DNA of 64,000 nucleotides from Flavobacterium sp. LC2016-23 (GTDB taxonomy: Bacteria; Bacteroidota; Bacteroidia; Flavobacteriales; Flavobacteriaceae), in contig NZ_WKKE01000001.1 in the NCBI RefSeq assembly GCF_009674775.1, forward strand, positions 248,001 to 312,000, written 5' to 3'. Positions 46,567 through 54,693 of the stretch are shown one piece after another. How positions within the stretch are numbered: the stretch's first letter is position 1; the number at the start of each line of letters is the position of its first letter. A program made the position numbers and the translations under genes. A model generated the notes under the pieces. The model saw only the letters and a list, made by a program, of their open reading frames with translations. It was not told where the DNA came from and did no database searches.

Positions 46567-46850
46567 AGAATGAAATTATTTAAAATGATAAGGGATACAC
46601 TTAAAACGGCGCTTAGAATCAAAAGATTAAAAACAATTTTGTGTTTCATCTGTGCCAGTATTGAAGTGTTTACAAAAATACAGGCTAATACAATAATGGC
46701 CAGCTGAATCATTTGAGGAATAGAAGTTCCATTTGCTAAAACGTACATTGCGGCAGCACCACCTAAACAGCTCTGACCAATTACAGCCATTGCAGCAGAA
46801 CCCATGTAACTTTTATTGAAATTTTCGAATGTTGTTTGATATAGTGTCAT
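46563..46850 (-). CDS. Small inner-membrane protein upstream of the truncated haemoglobin
   Basis: 95 residues from the ATG at 46850 (MTLYQTTFENFNKSYMGSAAM). A longer GTG reading would run into the promoter. It has three hydrophobic segments: AAMAVIGQSCLGGAAAMYVLA, QLAIIVLACIFVNTSIL and FNLLILSAVLSVSLIILN. No family was recognised. Its stop overlaps the haemoglobin start by 4 bases, so they are translationally coupled and probably work together, perhaps in gas or NO handling at the membrane (inference). Confidence 0.75.
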   Translation of the reverse strand: MTLYQTTFENFNKSYMGSAAMAVIGQSCLGGAAAMYVLANGTSIPQMIQLAIIVLACIFVNTSILAQMKHKIVFNLLILSAVLSVSLIILNNFIL

Positions 46851-46871
46851 GATATTGAGATTTTTACACCA

Positions 46872-46879
46872 CAAAGATA
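46872..46879 (-). promoter_or_regulatory. -7 box of the haemoglobin operon
   Basis: The minus strand reads TATCTTTG, an exact TAnnTTTG match, 22 bases before the ATG at 46850. No -33 TTTG is present at the expected place; that position is instead taken by the dyad at 46899-46920. Confidence 0.6.
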
Positions 46880-46898
46880 CGCTCACAATACCGCTGCG

Positions 46899-46920
46899 TT
46901 TTATGACTTAAATCATAAAA
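46899..46920 (-). promoter_or_regulatory. Crp/Fnr-type dyad upstream of the haemoglobin operon
   Basis: Perfect 8-base arms TTTTATGA (46899-46906) and TCATAAAA (46913-46920) are separated by 6 bases, giving the TGA-N6-TCA geometry of Crp/Fnr sites. Its centre lies about 42 bases before the start site predicted from the -7 box, the classic class II activator position. The adjacent Crp/Fnr gene is the natural candidate protein. Confidence 0.65.
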
Positions 46921-46931
46921 CAAGAACTTTT

Positions 46932-47528
46932 TTATCGATATACTTTTCTGTTAATAATCTTCAATTCACCTTTTTTTTCTAAAGCTTTTATGGCTCTAAT
47001 CACAGTTTCTACGCGTAAGCCGGTGAGATCTCCGATTTGCTGCCTGGTAAAATTGATCAGATATCCGTTCGTCTCTTTCTTAAAATTAAAATAGAAAATG
47101 CCGTGATCAATTAATTTTAAAACACGATGTTCCGGTTCATGCGTAGAGATTTCGGCAGCCATTACCGATTTATAATACAACCGCTGCGCTAAATTTTCGA
47201 TTATTTTAATGCTTACTGCCGGATTCTCTTCCAATAATTTCATGAAATTTGGTTTGGGGAGACAAAGAATCCAGGTTTCTCCAACAGCCACAGCACTTGC
47301 AGGATACTTTTGATTTAAGAATAAGGGCGGTTCTCCAAAAGACTGGTTTTTATAGAAAATTCCCTGAATAAATTCGCGTCCGTCATCATTGTAATTGTTC
47401 ATTTTAATTTCACCTGACACAATCTGATAATAATGGGTAGGTAATTTTCCTTCTTCAAAAACAGTTGAGGCTTTCTCGTAAAATTTCTTTGAGGCACCAT
47501 ATTTTTCTAAAAGATCGGTAGCAATCAT
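46932..47528 (-). CDS. Crp/Fnr family transcriptional regulator
   Basis: 198 residues. The N-terminal cyclic-nucleotide-binding-type jelly roll (about 15-115) shows HYYQIVSGEIKMNNYNDDGREFIQGIFYKNQSFGEPPLFLNQKYPASAVAV; a winged HTH follows (INFTRQQIGDLTGLRVETVIRAIKALEKKGELKI). There is no N-terminal Cys cluster, so no Fnr-style iron-sulphur sensor. The effector may be a nucleotide, haem or NO. Its neighbours suggest a role in the NO/oxygen response. A TATATTTG box (47568-47561, minus strand) fits its promoter. Confidence 0.9.
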   Translation of the reverse strand: MIATDLLEKYGASKKFYEKASTVFEEGKLPTHYYQIVSGEIKMNNYNDDGREFIQGIFYKNQSFGEPPLFLNQKYPASAVAVGETWILCLPKPNFMKLLEENPAVSIKIIENLAQRLYYKSVMAAEISTHEPEHRVLKLIDHGIFYFNFKKETNGYLINFTRQQIGDLTGLRVETVIRAIKALEKKGELKIINRKVYR

Positions 47529-47560
47529 AATTCGGTTCTTAGGTTGTCAAAAGCGCTACG

Positions 47561-47568
47561 CAAATATA
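47561..47568 (-). promoter_or_regulatory. Candidate -7 box for the Crp/Fnr gene
   Basis: The minus strand reads TATATTTG, 33 bases before the ATG at 47528. The divergent GGGP synthase gene begins at 47623, so both promoters share this gap. Confidence 0.45.
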
Positions 47569-47622
47569 ATTCATTCAAAATAGTTCTTGTGCATTAAAAA
47601 ACTTTTACTTTTACGCCCGATT

Positions 47623-48351
47623 ATGAGACAAAGAATACCGAATATTTACCAGCAAATTATCCAGGCCAAGATTAATGGGCAGAAACTGCTTGCTATTCTT
47701 TTGGATCCTGATAAAATTATCTGGGAGAATTTGGATGCTCTTTTGTTTAAAATAAACCAGTCACCTGCCACTCATATTTTTGTGGGAGGAAGTATCGTCC
47801 AGACTACTATTTTAGAAGAATTAATGACGGAATTAAAACAAAAAACAAACTTGCCCGTTGTTATATTTCCGGGAGATCCGTCACAGATTTCAGCTCAGGC
47901 TGATGCTATTTTGTTCCTGTCTTTATTGTCTGGCCGAAACGCTGATTACTTAATAGAATATCAGGTTCAGGCAGCACCAATTTTGAAGAAGACAAAACTG
48001 GAAGTGCTGTCAACAGGATATATTTTAATAGAAAGCGGTAACGAAACGGCTGTAGCCAGAGTGAGTAAAACACAACCGCTGGATCGCACAGATCTTGATC
48101 TGGTCCTGGCAACGGCGCAGGCTGGAGAAATGTTGGGAAATAAACTGCTCTATCTGGAAGCCGGAAGCGGTGCCAAAAAAGCTGTTCCGCTGGAAATGAT
48201 AGCGTTAATTGCTCAAAATATTGAAATTCCGATAATTGTTGGAGGAGGAATTGTAGATTTGCAGGGAATTCAAAAAGCATATGAAGCAGGTGCAGATTTA
48301 GTAGTGATTGGAACTGCTTTTGAAAATAACAGCCACTTTTTTGAATCATAA
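47623..48351 (+). CDS. pcrB: Geranylgeranylglyceryl/heptaprenylglyceryl phosphate synthase (PcrB family)
   Basis: 242 residues from the ATG at 47623 (MRQRIPNIYQQI); a TTG reading further upstream was rejected. It is a (beta/alpha)8 enzyme with LLAILLDPDKI, HIFVGGSIVQTT, VVIFPGDPSQIS, LYLEAGSGAKKAVP and the phosphate-binding GGGIVDLQGIQKAYEAGADLVVIGTAFE. The family condenses a polyprenyl diphosphate with glycerol-1-phosphate; Bacteroidota carry a GGGPS-type member whose physiological role is unclear. It is followed by pnuC after 32 bases. Confidence 0.92.
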   Translation: MRQRIPNIYQQIIQAKINGQKLLAILLDPDKIIWENLDALLFKINQSPATHIFVGGSIVQTTILEELMTELKQKTNLPVVIFPGDPSQISAQADAILFLSLLSGRNADYLIEYQVQAAPILKKTKLEVLSTGYILIESGNETAVARVSKTQPLDRTDLDLVLATAQAGEMLGNKLLYLEAGSGAKKAVPLEMIALIAQNIEIPIIVGGGIVDLQGIQKAYEAGADLVVIGTAFENNSHFFES

Positions 48352-48383
48352 AGAGTAAATAAAAACCCAAATAACCTGCTATA

Positions 48384-49007
48384 ATGATTGATTTTTTTCT
48401 CGACAGTTATAAAAATGCTCCTTTATGGCATATTGCTTTGGAGTTTCTGGTTTTTGTCTGTGGAATTTTAAGTGTCTGGTTCGCGAAGAAAGAAAATATT
48501 TGGGTATATCCAACGGGTTTAGTTGCTACATTAATTTCGGTATACCTTTTATATGTTGCCGGTTATATTGGAGATATGATCATAAATGGATATTTTTCTA
48601 TTATGAGTATTTACGGATGGTATGTTTGGGCAAAAGGAGGAACAATTGATGAAAATCTGCCCATCACACGAACTAATTTTAATGAAAAAATAATCGGGAT
48701 TATACTTTTCATTGTGACTGTTTTTGTGGTCTTTGGTATTTATAAATATTTTGATTACGAAATCAAAAACGACAATTATGTTGATATGATTTCATCAGGA
48801 ATATTTTTCGCAGGAATGTGGTACATGGCCAGAAAAAAGATCGAAAACTGGACACTTTGGATTATTGGTGATATTATTGTAGTGCCTCTTTACGCTTATC
48901 GTGGCTTAGGGATGCTGTCACTTCAATATTTAATTTTTACAATTTTGGCTATTTCAGCTTATTTAGAATGGAGAAAAATCTTAGACAGCAAAAAACAGCT
49001 ATCCTGA
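48384..49007 (+). CDS. pnuC: Nicotinamide riboside transporter PnuC
   Basis: 207 residues with about seven hydrophobic helices. Family signatures are the early LEFLVFVCGILSVWFAKKENIWVYPTGL, NGYFSIMSIYGWYVWAKGG, and the late WTLWIIGDIIVVPLYAYRGLGMLSLQYLIFTILAISAYLEWRK. It imports nicotinamide riboside by facilitated diffusion; trapping needs a kinase, which is supplied by the next gene. The last 40 bases overlap that gene. Confidence 0.95.
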   Translation: MIDFFLDSYKNAPLWHIALEFLVFVCGILSVWFAKKENIWVYPTGLVATLISVYLLYVAGYIGDMIINGYFSIMSIYGWYVWAKGGTIDENLPITRTNFNEKIIGIILFIVTVFVVFGIYKYFDYEIKNDNYVDMISSGIFFAGMWYMARKKIENWTLWIIGDIIVVPLYAYRGLGMLSLQYLIFTILAISAYLEWRKILDSKKQLS

Positions 49008-51082
49008 AAATTGCTTTGTTTGGCCCTGAAAGTACAGGGAAAACGACTTTGGCAAAACAGCTTGCGGAATATTACGAAACGGAATGGGTTCCGGAATTTG
49101 CACGTGATTATTTGCAGGAAAAATGGGAAAAGAATCAGCATATATGTGAAGCTGATGATATGATGCCGATTGCTTACGGACAAGTTGCATTAGAAAATCA
49201 AAAACTTTCTTCGGCAAAAAAATATCTGTTTTGCGATACCAATCTTATGGTTACCAAGGTTTTTTCCGAAATGTATTATGGATTTTGCGATCCGCTTCTG
49301 GACGAAGCTGCACTTGAACATGAGTATGATTTATTTTTTCTTACCGATATAGATGTACCCTGGGAAAAAGACGACATCAGAGATACCCCTGACGGAAGGG
49401 AAACGGTGTTTTCTGTTTTTAAACAAACCTTAATCAATACCCAAAAGCCATTTATTACCCTTTCTGGCAATAAAGAAAATCGTCTGGCAAAAGCTACCGC
49501 TATTATCAAAAATCTGACAATTGCCAAAGAAAAAGGTTTCTCATCTGCTGATTTTGTTGAGATTTATGAACATGGAATTCCTTTTGAAAAAATAGTAAAG
49601 CAACTGGATATTTTTAAAAATGGCATTTCAAAGAGTAATTTAATAAGTCCGGCAACCAGTAATAACGGGATTTTAAGCCTGACAGAAAGTGATTTCGAAG
49701 AAAAAGCTGCTTTTTTTGATCTTCAGAAGGAGAATTTAAAACTGAAGAAATTTGTTCCGGCTTCCGGAGCTGCCAGCAGAATGTTTAAGTTTCTAACTGC
49801 TTTTCTGAACGATTTTGATATTCAGACAGAAACTATAAATGCCTATATCAATAGAAAAAAAGACAGTAATTTGTCCATTTTTATCGTAGCGATGGATAAG
49901 TTTCCGTTTTTTGAAGCTTTAGATAAAAAGTTGAGGGAAGTATATCCGGATTTTGAAACGCTGGATAGAGATTATAAAAATTATTATTTTATAAAATTGC
50001 TCTTGTCGCCTGATTACTTTGACTTTGCAAACAAACCAAAAGCAGTTTTACCCTTTCATCAGTATAAAACGCATATCGCAATTCCCATTGAAGAACATTT
50101 AAATGAATGTGTACATTACGCGACTGCAAATCAGATTTCGAATTTGCATTTTACCGTATCGGAAGCGCATCAAAGCCTGTTTGAAAAAGCGGTTGAAGTG
50201 GTTAAAGAAAAAGTAGAAAAGGATTCAGGGACTAAAATAAATATCGCTTATTCGTATCAAAATAAAAGCACAGATTCCATTACTGTTGATGCTAAAAATA
50301 AAATGGTAAGGGATAAAAACGAATCATTGATTTTCAGGCCAGGCGGGCATGGCGCATTAATTGAAAATTTAAATGAACTGGATGCAGACATTATCTTTAT
50401 CAAAAATATTGACAATGTAATTCAGAATCATATTGATAAAATTACGCTCTACAAAAAAGCTTTGGCTGGAATTTTAGTTGAAATTCAGAAAAGAGTTTTT
50501 AGTTATCTGAACGCTATTGAAAGTCAGGAAATCAAAGAAGATCATATCGATGAAATAGTTCATTTCCTGACTAAAAAGCTGAATATTCAGATGACTAAAG
50601 ATTTTAATAAATTTACTTTCGAGAATAAAATTATTAAAATTAAAGACCTTTTAAACAGACCCATCAGAGTTTGCGGAATGGTTAAAAATGAAGGAGAACC
50701 GGGTGGAGGACCCTTTTGGGTGATGAATAAGAAGGGAAAAATTTCGCTTCAGATTGTAGAAACATCCCAAGTAGATTTAACGAATAAAAAGCAACTTGAA
50801 ATTTTATCGGCAGCTACACATTTTAATCCCGTAGATTTAGTTTGCGGAATAAAGAATTATAAAAATCAAAAATTCGACCTCAATGAATTTGTGGATTCGA
50901 AAGCAGGTTTTATCGTAGAAAAAAGTGTGGATGGGAATACCGTGAAGAGTTACGAGTTACCAGGTTTATGGAATGGTGCAATGGCAAATTGGTTAACTAT
51001 TTTTGTTGCTGTTCCGCTACTCACTTTTAATCCGGTAAAAACAGTAAATGATTTATTAAAACCAGCACATCAGCCACAATAA
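48968..51082 (+). CDS. Fusion: NadR-like ribosylnicotinamide kinase domain plus DUF4301
   Basis: 704 residues. Residues ~14-185 are a NadR-like P-loop kinase: GPESTGKTTLAKQL (from Gly19), VPEFARDYLQEKW, FCDTNLMVTKVF, FLTDIDVPWEKDDIRDTPDGRE. It would phosphorylate nicotinamide riboside to NMN. From about residue 195 (SADFVEIYEHGIPFEKIVKQLDIFKNG) it continues as a DUF4301 protein. Two segments resemble GT-A nucleotidyltransferases: FVPASGAASRMFK (residues 262-274) and RPGGHGALIENLNEL-IFIKNIDN (457-485). The two parts are usually separate proteins, as far as I recall. It overlaps pnuC by 40 bases and arfB by 1, so it is tightly coupled to both. Confidence 0.85.
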   Translation: MEKNLRQQKTAILKIALFGPESTGKTTLAKQLAEYYETEWVPEFARDYLQEKWEKNQHICEADDMMPIAYGQVALENQKLSSAKKYLFCDTNLMVTKVFSEMYYGFCDPLLDEAALEHEYDLFFLTDIDVPWEKDDIRDTPDGRETVFSVFKQTLINTQKPFITLSGNKENRLAKATAIIKNLTIAKEKGFSSADFVEIYEHGIPFEKIVKQLDIFKNGISKSNLISPATSNNGILSLTESDFEEKAAFFDLQKENLKLKKFVPASGAASRMFKFLTAFLNDFDIQTETINAYINRKKDSNLSIFIVAMDKFPFFEALDKKLREVYPDFETLDRDYKNYYFIKLLLSPDYFDFANKPKAVLPFHQYKTHIAIPIEEHLNECVHYATANQISNLHFTVSEAHQSLFEKAVEVVKEKVEKDSGTKINIAYSYQNKSTDSITVDAKNKMVRDKNESLIFRPGGHGALIENLNELDADIIFIKNIDNVIQNHIDKITLYKKALAGILVEIQKRVFSYLNAIESQEIKEDHIDEIVHFLTKKLNIQMTKDFNKFTFENKIIKIKDLLNRPIRVCGMVKNEGEPGGGPFWVMNKKGKISLQIVETSQVDLTNKKQLEILSAATHFNPVDLVCGIKNYKNQKFDLNEFVDSKAGFIVEKSVDGNTVKSYELPGLWNGAMANWLTIFVAVPLLTFNPVKTVNDLLKPAHQPQ

Positions 51083-51486
51083 TGGACACCGAAAAAATCA
51101 TATCAGAATTAAGTTTCAAGGCTGTCAGAAGCAGCGGAGCAGGAGGACAAAATGTAAATAAAGTGTCTTCAAAAGTGGTCTTGACTTTTGATCTGAATAC
51201 TTCTCAGGCCTTATCTGACGAAGAAAAATTACTTTTACTAACCAATATTTCGTCACGCTTAACTTCTGAAAATATCTTAATTTTAAATTGTGACGAAGAC
51301 AGAAGTCAGCTTAAAAACAAGGATATTGTTGTAAAACGTTTTTTAGAAATCATCAAAAAAGGATTATTCGTTCCTAAAATCCGTAAGGCAACTAAGATTC
51401 CAAAATCTGTAATTAAGAAGAGAATTAAGGACAAAAAGAATATTTCTGAGATAAAACAATCCCGTAGAAAACCGAATTTGGATTAG
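51082..51486 (+). CDS. arfB: Alternative ribosome-rescue factor ArfB (YaeJ/ICT1-like)
   Basis: 134 residues. The class I release-factor catalytic GGQ is at residues 21-23 in RSSGAGGQNVNKVSSKVVL. The C-terminal tail is rich in Lys and Arg (KATKIPKSVIKKRIKDKKN, SRRKPN), as needed to enter the empty mRNA channel. It hydrolyses peptidyl-tRNA on stalled ribosomes. It begins at the stop codon of the fusion gene (TAATG), so it is translationally coupled. Confidence 0.93.
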   Translation: MDTEKIISELSFKAVRSSGAGGQNVNKVSSKVVLTFDLNTSQALSDEEKLLLLTNISSRLTSENILILNCDEDRSQLKNKDIVVKRFLEIIKKGLFVPKIRKATKIPKSVIKKRIKDKKNISEIKQSRRKPNLD

Positions 51487-51618
51487 TTTTTTTATATTTC
51501 TCAGGATGACAGCAGATCAGTCTTTGCTTCATAAAAAGTTAAGTTTGATTTAAAACGCTGCGTTAAAAAATTGCAGAGTTACCAAAAAGTGGTAATTTTA
51601 TAAAAAAAAATCAATTTT

Positions 51619-51861
51619 ATGGGAAAGAACACATCCATATCTTTAGGCAATCATTTCGAAAGTTTTATTGAATCAAGTGTTTCAGAAGGCAGATTCAACA
51701 ATGCAAGTGAAGTAGTAAGAGCCGGACTAAGACTTTTAGAAGAAGAAGAAAATCGCATCATCGCTTTAAGAAAAGCAATACACGAAGGACTTGAAAGCGG
51801 AAGAGCAGTAAATTTTGATCCAAAAGAACATTTGAGAAATTTAAAAGCCAGAAATAAATAA
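51619..51861 (+). CDS. parD: ParD-like antitoxin
   Basis: 80 residues. The ribbon-helix-helix start is MGKNTSISLGNHFESFIESSVSEGRFNNASEVVRAGLRLLEEEE, followed by a charged tail that would wrap the toxin (AIHEGLESGRAVNFDPKEHLRNLKARNK). It autoregulates the operon and neutralises the downstream toxin. Its stop (TAATG) overlaps the toxin start by 1 base. Confidence 0.93.
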   Translation: MGKNTSISLGNHFESFIESSVSEGRFNNASEVVRAGLRLLEEEENRIIALRKAIHEGLESGRAVNFDPKEHLRNLKARNK

Positions 51862-52154
51862 TGGCTGAATTTTTTCTAACAAATAAAGCCGTTGAAGATT
51901 TAACCGATATTTGGGATTATACTGTTGAAACCTGGTCTGAAAATCAAGCAGAACATTACTACCTTTTGCTTATGGATTCTTGCAAAGAGTTGGCCGAAAA
52001 ACCGGCAAGAGGAAAATCTTACGATACAGTTGATAAAAATCTTTTCGGGTATAAAACAGGTCAGCATGTTATTTTCTATCGAATACTTTCAGAGAATGAG
52101 ATAGAAATTGCAAGGATCCTTCACGGTATGATGGACTTAAAAAGTAAAATCTGA
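51861..52154 (+). CDS. parE: ParE/RelE-superfamily toxin
   Basis: 97 residues with the ParE pattern: FFLTNKAVEDLTDIWDYTVETWSENQAEHYYLLLMDSCKELAEKP, then RGKSYDTVDKNLFGYKTGQHVIFYRILSENEIEIARILHGMMDL. ParE toxins of this branch inhibit DNA gyrase. The frame is intact. It is translationally coupled to parD; the pair stands alone with a short AT-rich promoter region before it. Confidence 0.92.
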   Translation: MAEFFLTNKAVEDLTDIWDYTVETWSENQAEHYYLLLMDSCKELAEKPARGKSYDTVDKNLFGYKTGQHVIFYRILSENEIEIARILHGMMDLKSKI

Positions 52155-52267
52155 GAAGCCGAACAAAATAAAGGGTAAACTATACTAAATAGTTTTGCAG
52201 GTGACTCGTTTGATTTTTGGAATTTGGAATTTTCATTTTTGGGAGTTTAATTTTTAAACACTACATT

Positions 52268-52356
52268 TGCCCCGTCTCAAAGGGGTGCTCTAAATAACGA
52301 GCTGAGATCATACCCAAAGAACCTGAGCAAGTAATGTTGCTAAGGGAAAAAACGAC
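52268..52356 (+). ncRNA. TPP riboswitch (THI element)
   Basis: All conserved THI blocks are visible in order: GGGGTGCTC (52282-52290), GCTGAGAT (52301-52308), TACCC (52311-52315), GAACCTGA (52319-52326), GTAATG (52331-52336) and AAGGGAA (52342-52348). ACGACA at 52352-52357 can pair with TGTCGT at 52381-52386, a possible expression-platform stem before the start codon at 52449. It would shut down the receptor when thiamin diphosphate is plentiful. Confidence 0.93.
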
Positions 52357-52448
52357 AGATTTTATCGCATAGTATCATTTTGTCGTGAAACAATTTTATT
52401 AATTTAACAACAAGAATAATTCCCCCTTTTATTCGTAATTTTTTACGG

Positions 52449-54638
52449 ATGAAAACTATTATTAAAGGTACTGAGGTACTAAGTTACAAAGGTTCTAAGG
52501 TTCAAAATGCAGCCGGAACAAAATCTATTTTCTTTTTTCTGTTTTTTATTTTCTCAACTCTTTTTTCTTTCGCACAAGAACAGGACTCTACCAAGGTCAA
52601 TCAGCTTGATGATGTGTTGGTTTCGGCTGTTCGTGTTACTACGAAAACGCCGGTTTCTTTTAGTAATATGGATAAGAAGGAAATTAAATTCAGAAATCTG
52701 GGTCAGGACATTCCAATTCTTATGAATTATTTACCCTCAGTGGTTACCACTTCCGATGCCGGAAATGGCATGGGCTATACCGGAATACGCGTACGTGGAA
52801 GCGATGCTACAAGGGTCAATGTTACGATTAATGGAATTCCGTATAACGATGCAGAAAGTCAGGGTACGTTCTGGGTAAATATGCCCGATTTTGCTTCTTC
52901 AGTTGAGAGCCTGCAGTTACAGCGTGGTGTTGGAACTTCAACTAACGGATCAGGAGCTTTTGGTGCGAGTTTGAACATGCTGACCGACAATTATGCTTCT
53001 AAACCTACGGGTGAAATTTCAAATTCTTTCGGGAGTTTCAATTCCCGTAAACATACGGTGAAATTCAGTACCGGTTTATTAAACGATCATTTTGAAATTG
53101 CAGGACGTTTGTCGGCTTTAAAATCTGATGGATATGTTGACAGGGCAAGTTCTGATTTAAAGTCCTATTTCCTGCAGGCCACCTATGTAGGGAAAACCAC
53201 TTTAATTAAAGCCCTGGTTTTTGGCGGAACAGAGAAAACCTACCAATCCTGGAACGGAATTGATGGCGAAACATTAAACGATAACCGCACGTATAATTCG
53301 GCGGGAAAATTTACAGATGAAGCCGGTAATATTCGATTTTATGACAATGAAACGGATAATTACAAACAAGACCACTACCAATTGCACTGGAGCGAATCGT
53401 TTTCGGATAAATGGAATACAAATTTCGCTCTTCACTATACAAAAGGACTGGGCTATTATGAAAATTATAAATTTGATGAACCGGTTGCTGGTTATGGAGG
53501 AATTCAGCCCACTAAAATGGTTGAAAATGATAAGGGGGAATTGGTTCCGGGAACTGATTTAATTCGTCAGAAATGGTTAGACAATGATTTTTACGGAACG
53601 ACTTTCTCTTTAAAATATAAAGATGAAAAGCTGGATGTTATTTTTGGCGGAGGCTGGAATAAATATGAAGGCGATCATTTCGGGAAAGTAATCTGGGCCA
53701 GAAATGCTGCGCAAACAGAATTGGGAGATCATTATTATGACGATTTTTCAACAAAAACAGACGGAAATATTTTTGCAAAGGCAAATTATCAGTTCACCGA
53801 AAAGTTAAGTTTCTATGGAGATTTACAATACAGAAAAGTAACTTACAAAGCGGATAGTTACGAAACAGGCGTAGTAGATGACCAATTCAATTTCTTTAAT
53901 CCAAAAGCAGGATTAAATTATGAAATCAATCCAAAAAACACCTTGTATTTCTCTTATGCAAGAGCCAATCGGGAACCAAACAGAACAGATTATGAAGGGG
54001 GAAATGTAAAGCCGGAGAAATTAAACGATTTTGAATTAGGATGGAGATTTAATGCTGAGAAATTTCAATTGAATTCGAATTTCTACTATATGGGGTACAA
54101 AGATCAGTTGATTCTAACAGGAAGGCTGGACGATGTTGGATCTCCGATTCGTTCTAATAGCGAGAAAAGTTATCGTTTAGGTCTTGAAGTTGATGCTACG
54201 ATTGTACTTTCAGAGAAATTCATCCTGCGTCCTAACTTTACCTTAAGCAATAATAAAAATGTAGATCTGGCTGTTGAAGGGCAAAATTATGGTACAAAAG
54301 ATATCGCTTATTCCCCGTCGGTTATTGCGGGAAACATTATTGTTTACAGCCCGATGGAGAGTTTGCACCTTTCCTTATTGCAGAAATTTGTTGGAGAACA
54401 ATACATGAATAACATCGAATTACCGGAAGCTAAACTGGCTGATTATTTTGTAAATGATTTGAATGTATCTTATGAAATAAAACCAAAAACAGTTTTCAAA
54501 TCCATTATGATAACAGGTTTGGTAAATAACTTTTTAGACAAACAATATGTTTCAAACGGAGCAATGTACGATGTGTATCCGTACTATTATCCTCAGGCAG
54601 GTATTAATTTCTTACTTGGACTGACATTGAAATTCTAG
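52449..54638 (+). CDS. TonB-dependent receptor under TPP control (likely thiamin uptake)
   Basis: 729 residues. The signal peptide core is SIFFFLFFIFSTLFSFAQ, but it is preceded by an unusual 25-residue stretch (MKTIIKGTEVLSYKGSKVQN...) that lies in a dispersed repeat (52474-52506). The plug domain shows LDDVLVSAVRVTTKTPVSFSNMDK, GMGYTGIRVRGSDATRVNVTINGIPYND and LQRGVGTSTNGSGAFGASLNM. The barrel ends INFLLGLTLKF. Control by the riboswitch points to thiamin, its phosphates or a pyrimidine precursor. It is the only receptor of its kind here and fits with the thi operon at 60475-64000. Confidence 0.92.
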   Translation: MKTIIKGTEVLSYKGSKVQNAAGTKSIFFFLFFIFSTLFSFAQEQDSTKVNQLDDVLVSAVRVTTKTPVSFSNMDKKEIKFRNLGQDIPILMNYLPSVVTTSDAGNGMGYTGIRVRGSDATRVNVTINGIPYNDAESQGTFWVNMPDFASSVESLQLQRGVGTSTNGSGAFGASLNMLTDNYASKPTGEISNSFGSFNSRKHTVKFSTGLLNDHFEIAGRLSALKSDGYVDRASSDLKSYFLQATYVGKTTLIKALVFGGTEKTYQSWNGIDGETLNDNRTYNSAGKFTDEAGNIRFYDNETDNYKQDHYQLHWSESFSDKWNTNFALHYTKGLGYYENYKFDEPVAGYGGIQPTKMVENDKGELVPGTDLIRQKWLDNDFYGTTFSLKYKDEKLDVIFGGGWNKYEGDHFGKVIWARNAAQTELGDHYYDDFSTKTDGNIFAKANYQFTEKLSFYGDLQYRKVTYKADSYETGVVDDQFNFFNPKAGLNYEINPKNTLYFSYARANREPNRTDYEGGNVKPEKLNDFELGWRFNAEKFQLNSNFYYMGYKDQLILTGRLDDVGSPIRSNSEKSYRLGLEVDATIVLSEKFILRPNFTLSNNKNVDLAVEGQNYGTKDIAYSPSVIAGNIIVYSPMESLHLSLLQKFVGEQYMNNIELPEAKLADYFVNDLNVSYEIKPKTVFKSIMITGLVNNFLDKQYVSNGAMYDVYPYYYPQAGINFLLGLTLKF
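52474..52506. repeat. Dispersed repeat copy inside the TonB receptor start
   Basis: The words AAAGGTACTGAGGTAC and TTACAAAGGTTCTAAGGTTC belong to the same family as 40171-40206 (ACAAAGGTTCAGAGGTT). Here it is read as codons 9-19 of the receptor gene. Confidence 0.6.
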
Positions 54639-54651
54639 TAGATTCAAAAAT

Positions 54652-54690
54652 AAAAAAAGCCTGAAAGTTTTAAATTTTCAGGCTTTTTTT
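54652..54690. terminator. Bidirectional terminator between the TonB receptor and the Rieske-like gene
   Basis: A perfect 15-base stem AAAAAAAGCCTGAAA (54652-54666) with TTTCAGGCTTTTTTT (54676-54690), between convergent genes. Confidence 0.9.
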
Positions 54691-54693
54691 ATT

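Noticed and set aside
47906..48370. 154-residue antisense frame over the pcrB gene
   Set aside because: Mirror of a conserved enzyme; composition is Leu/Phe/Gln-rich without any motif.
48968..51082. The kinase-DUF4301 fusion as a sequencing frameshift
   Set aside because: The frame is open across the junction, with sensible protein text on both sides; it is reported as a real fusion, though this should be confirmed in relatives.
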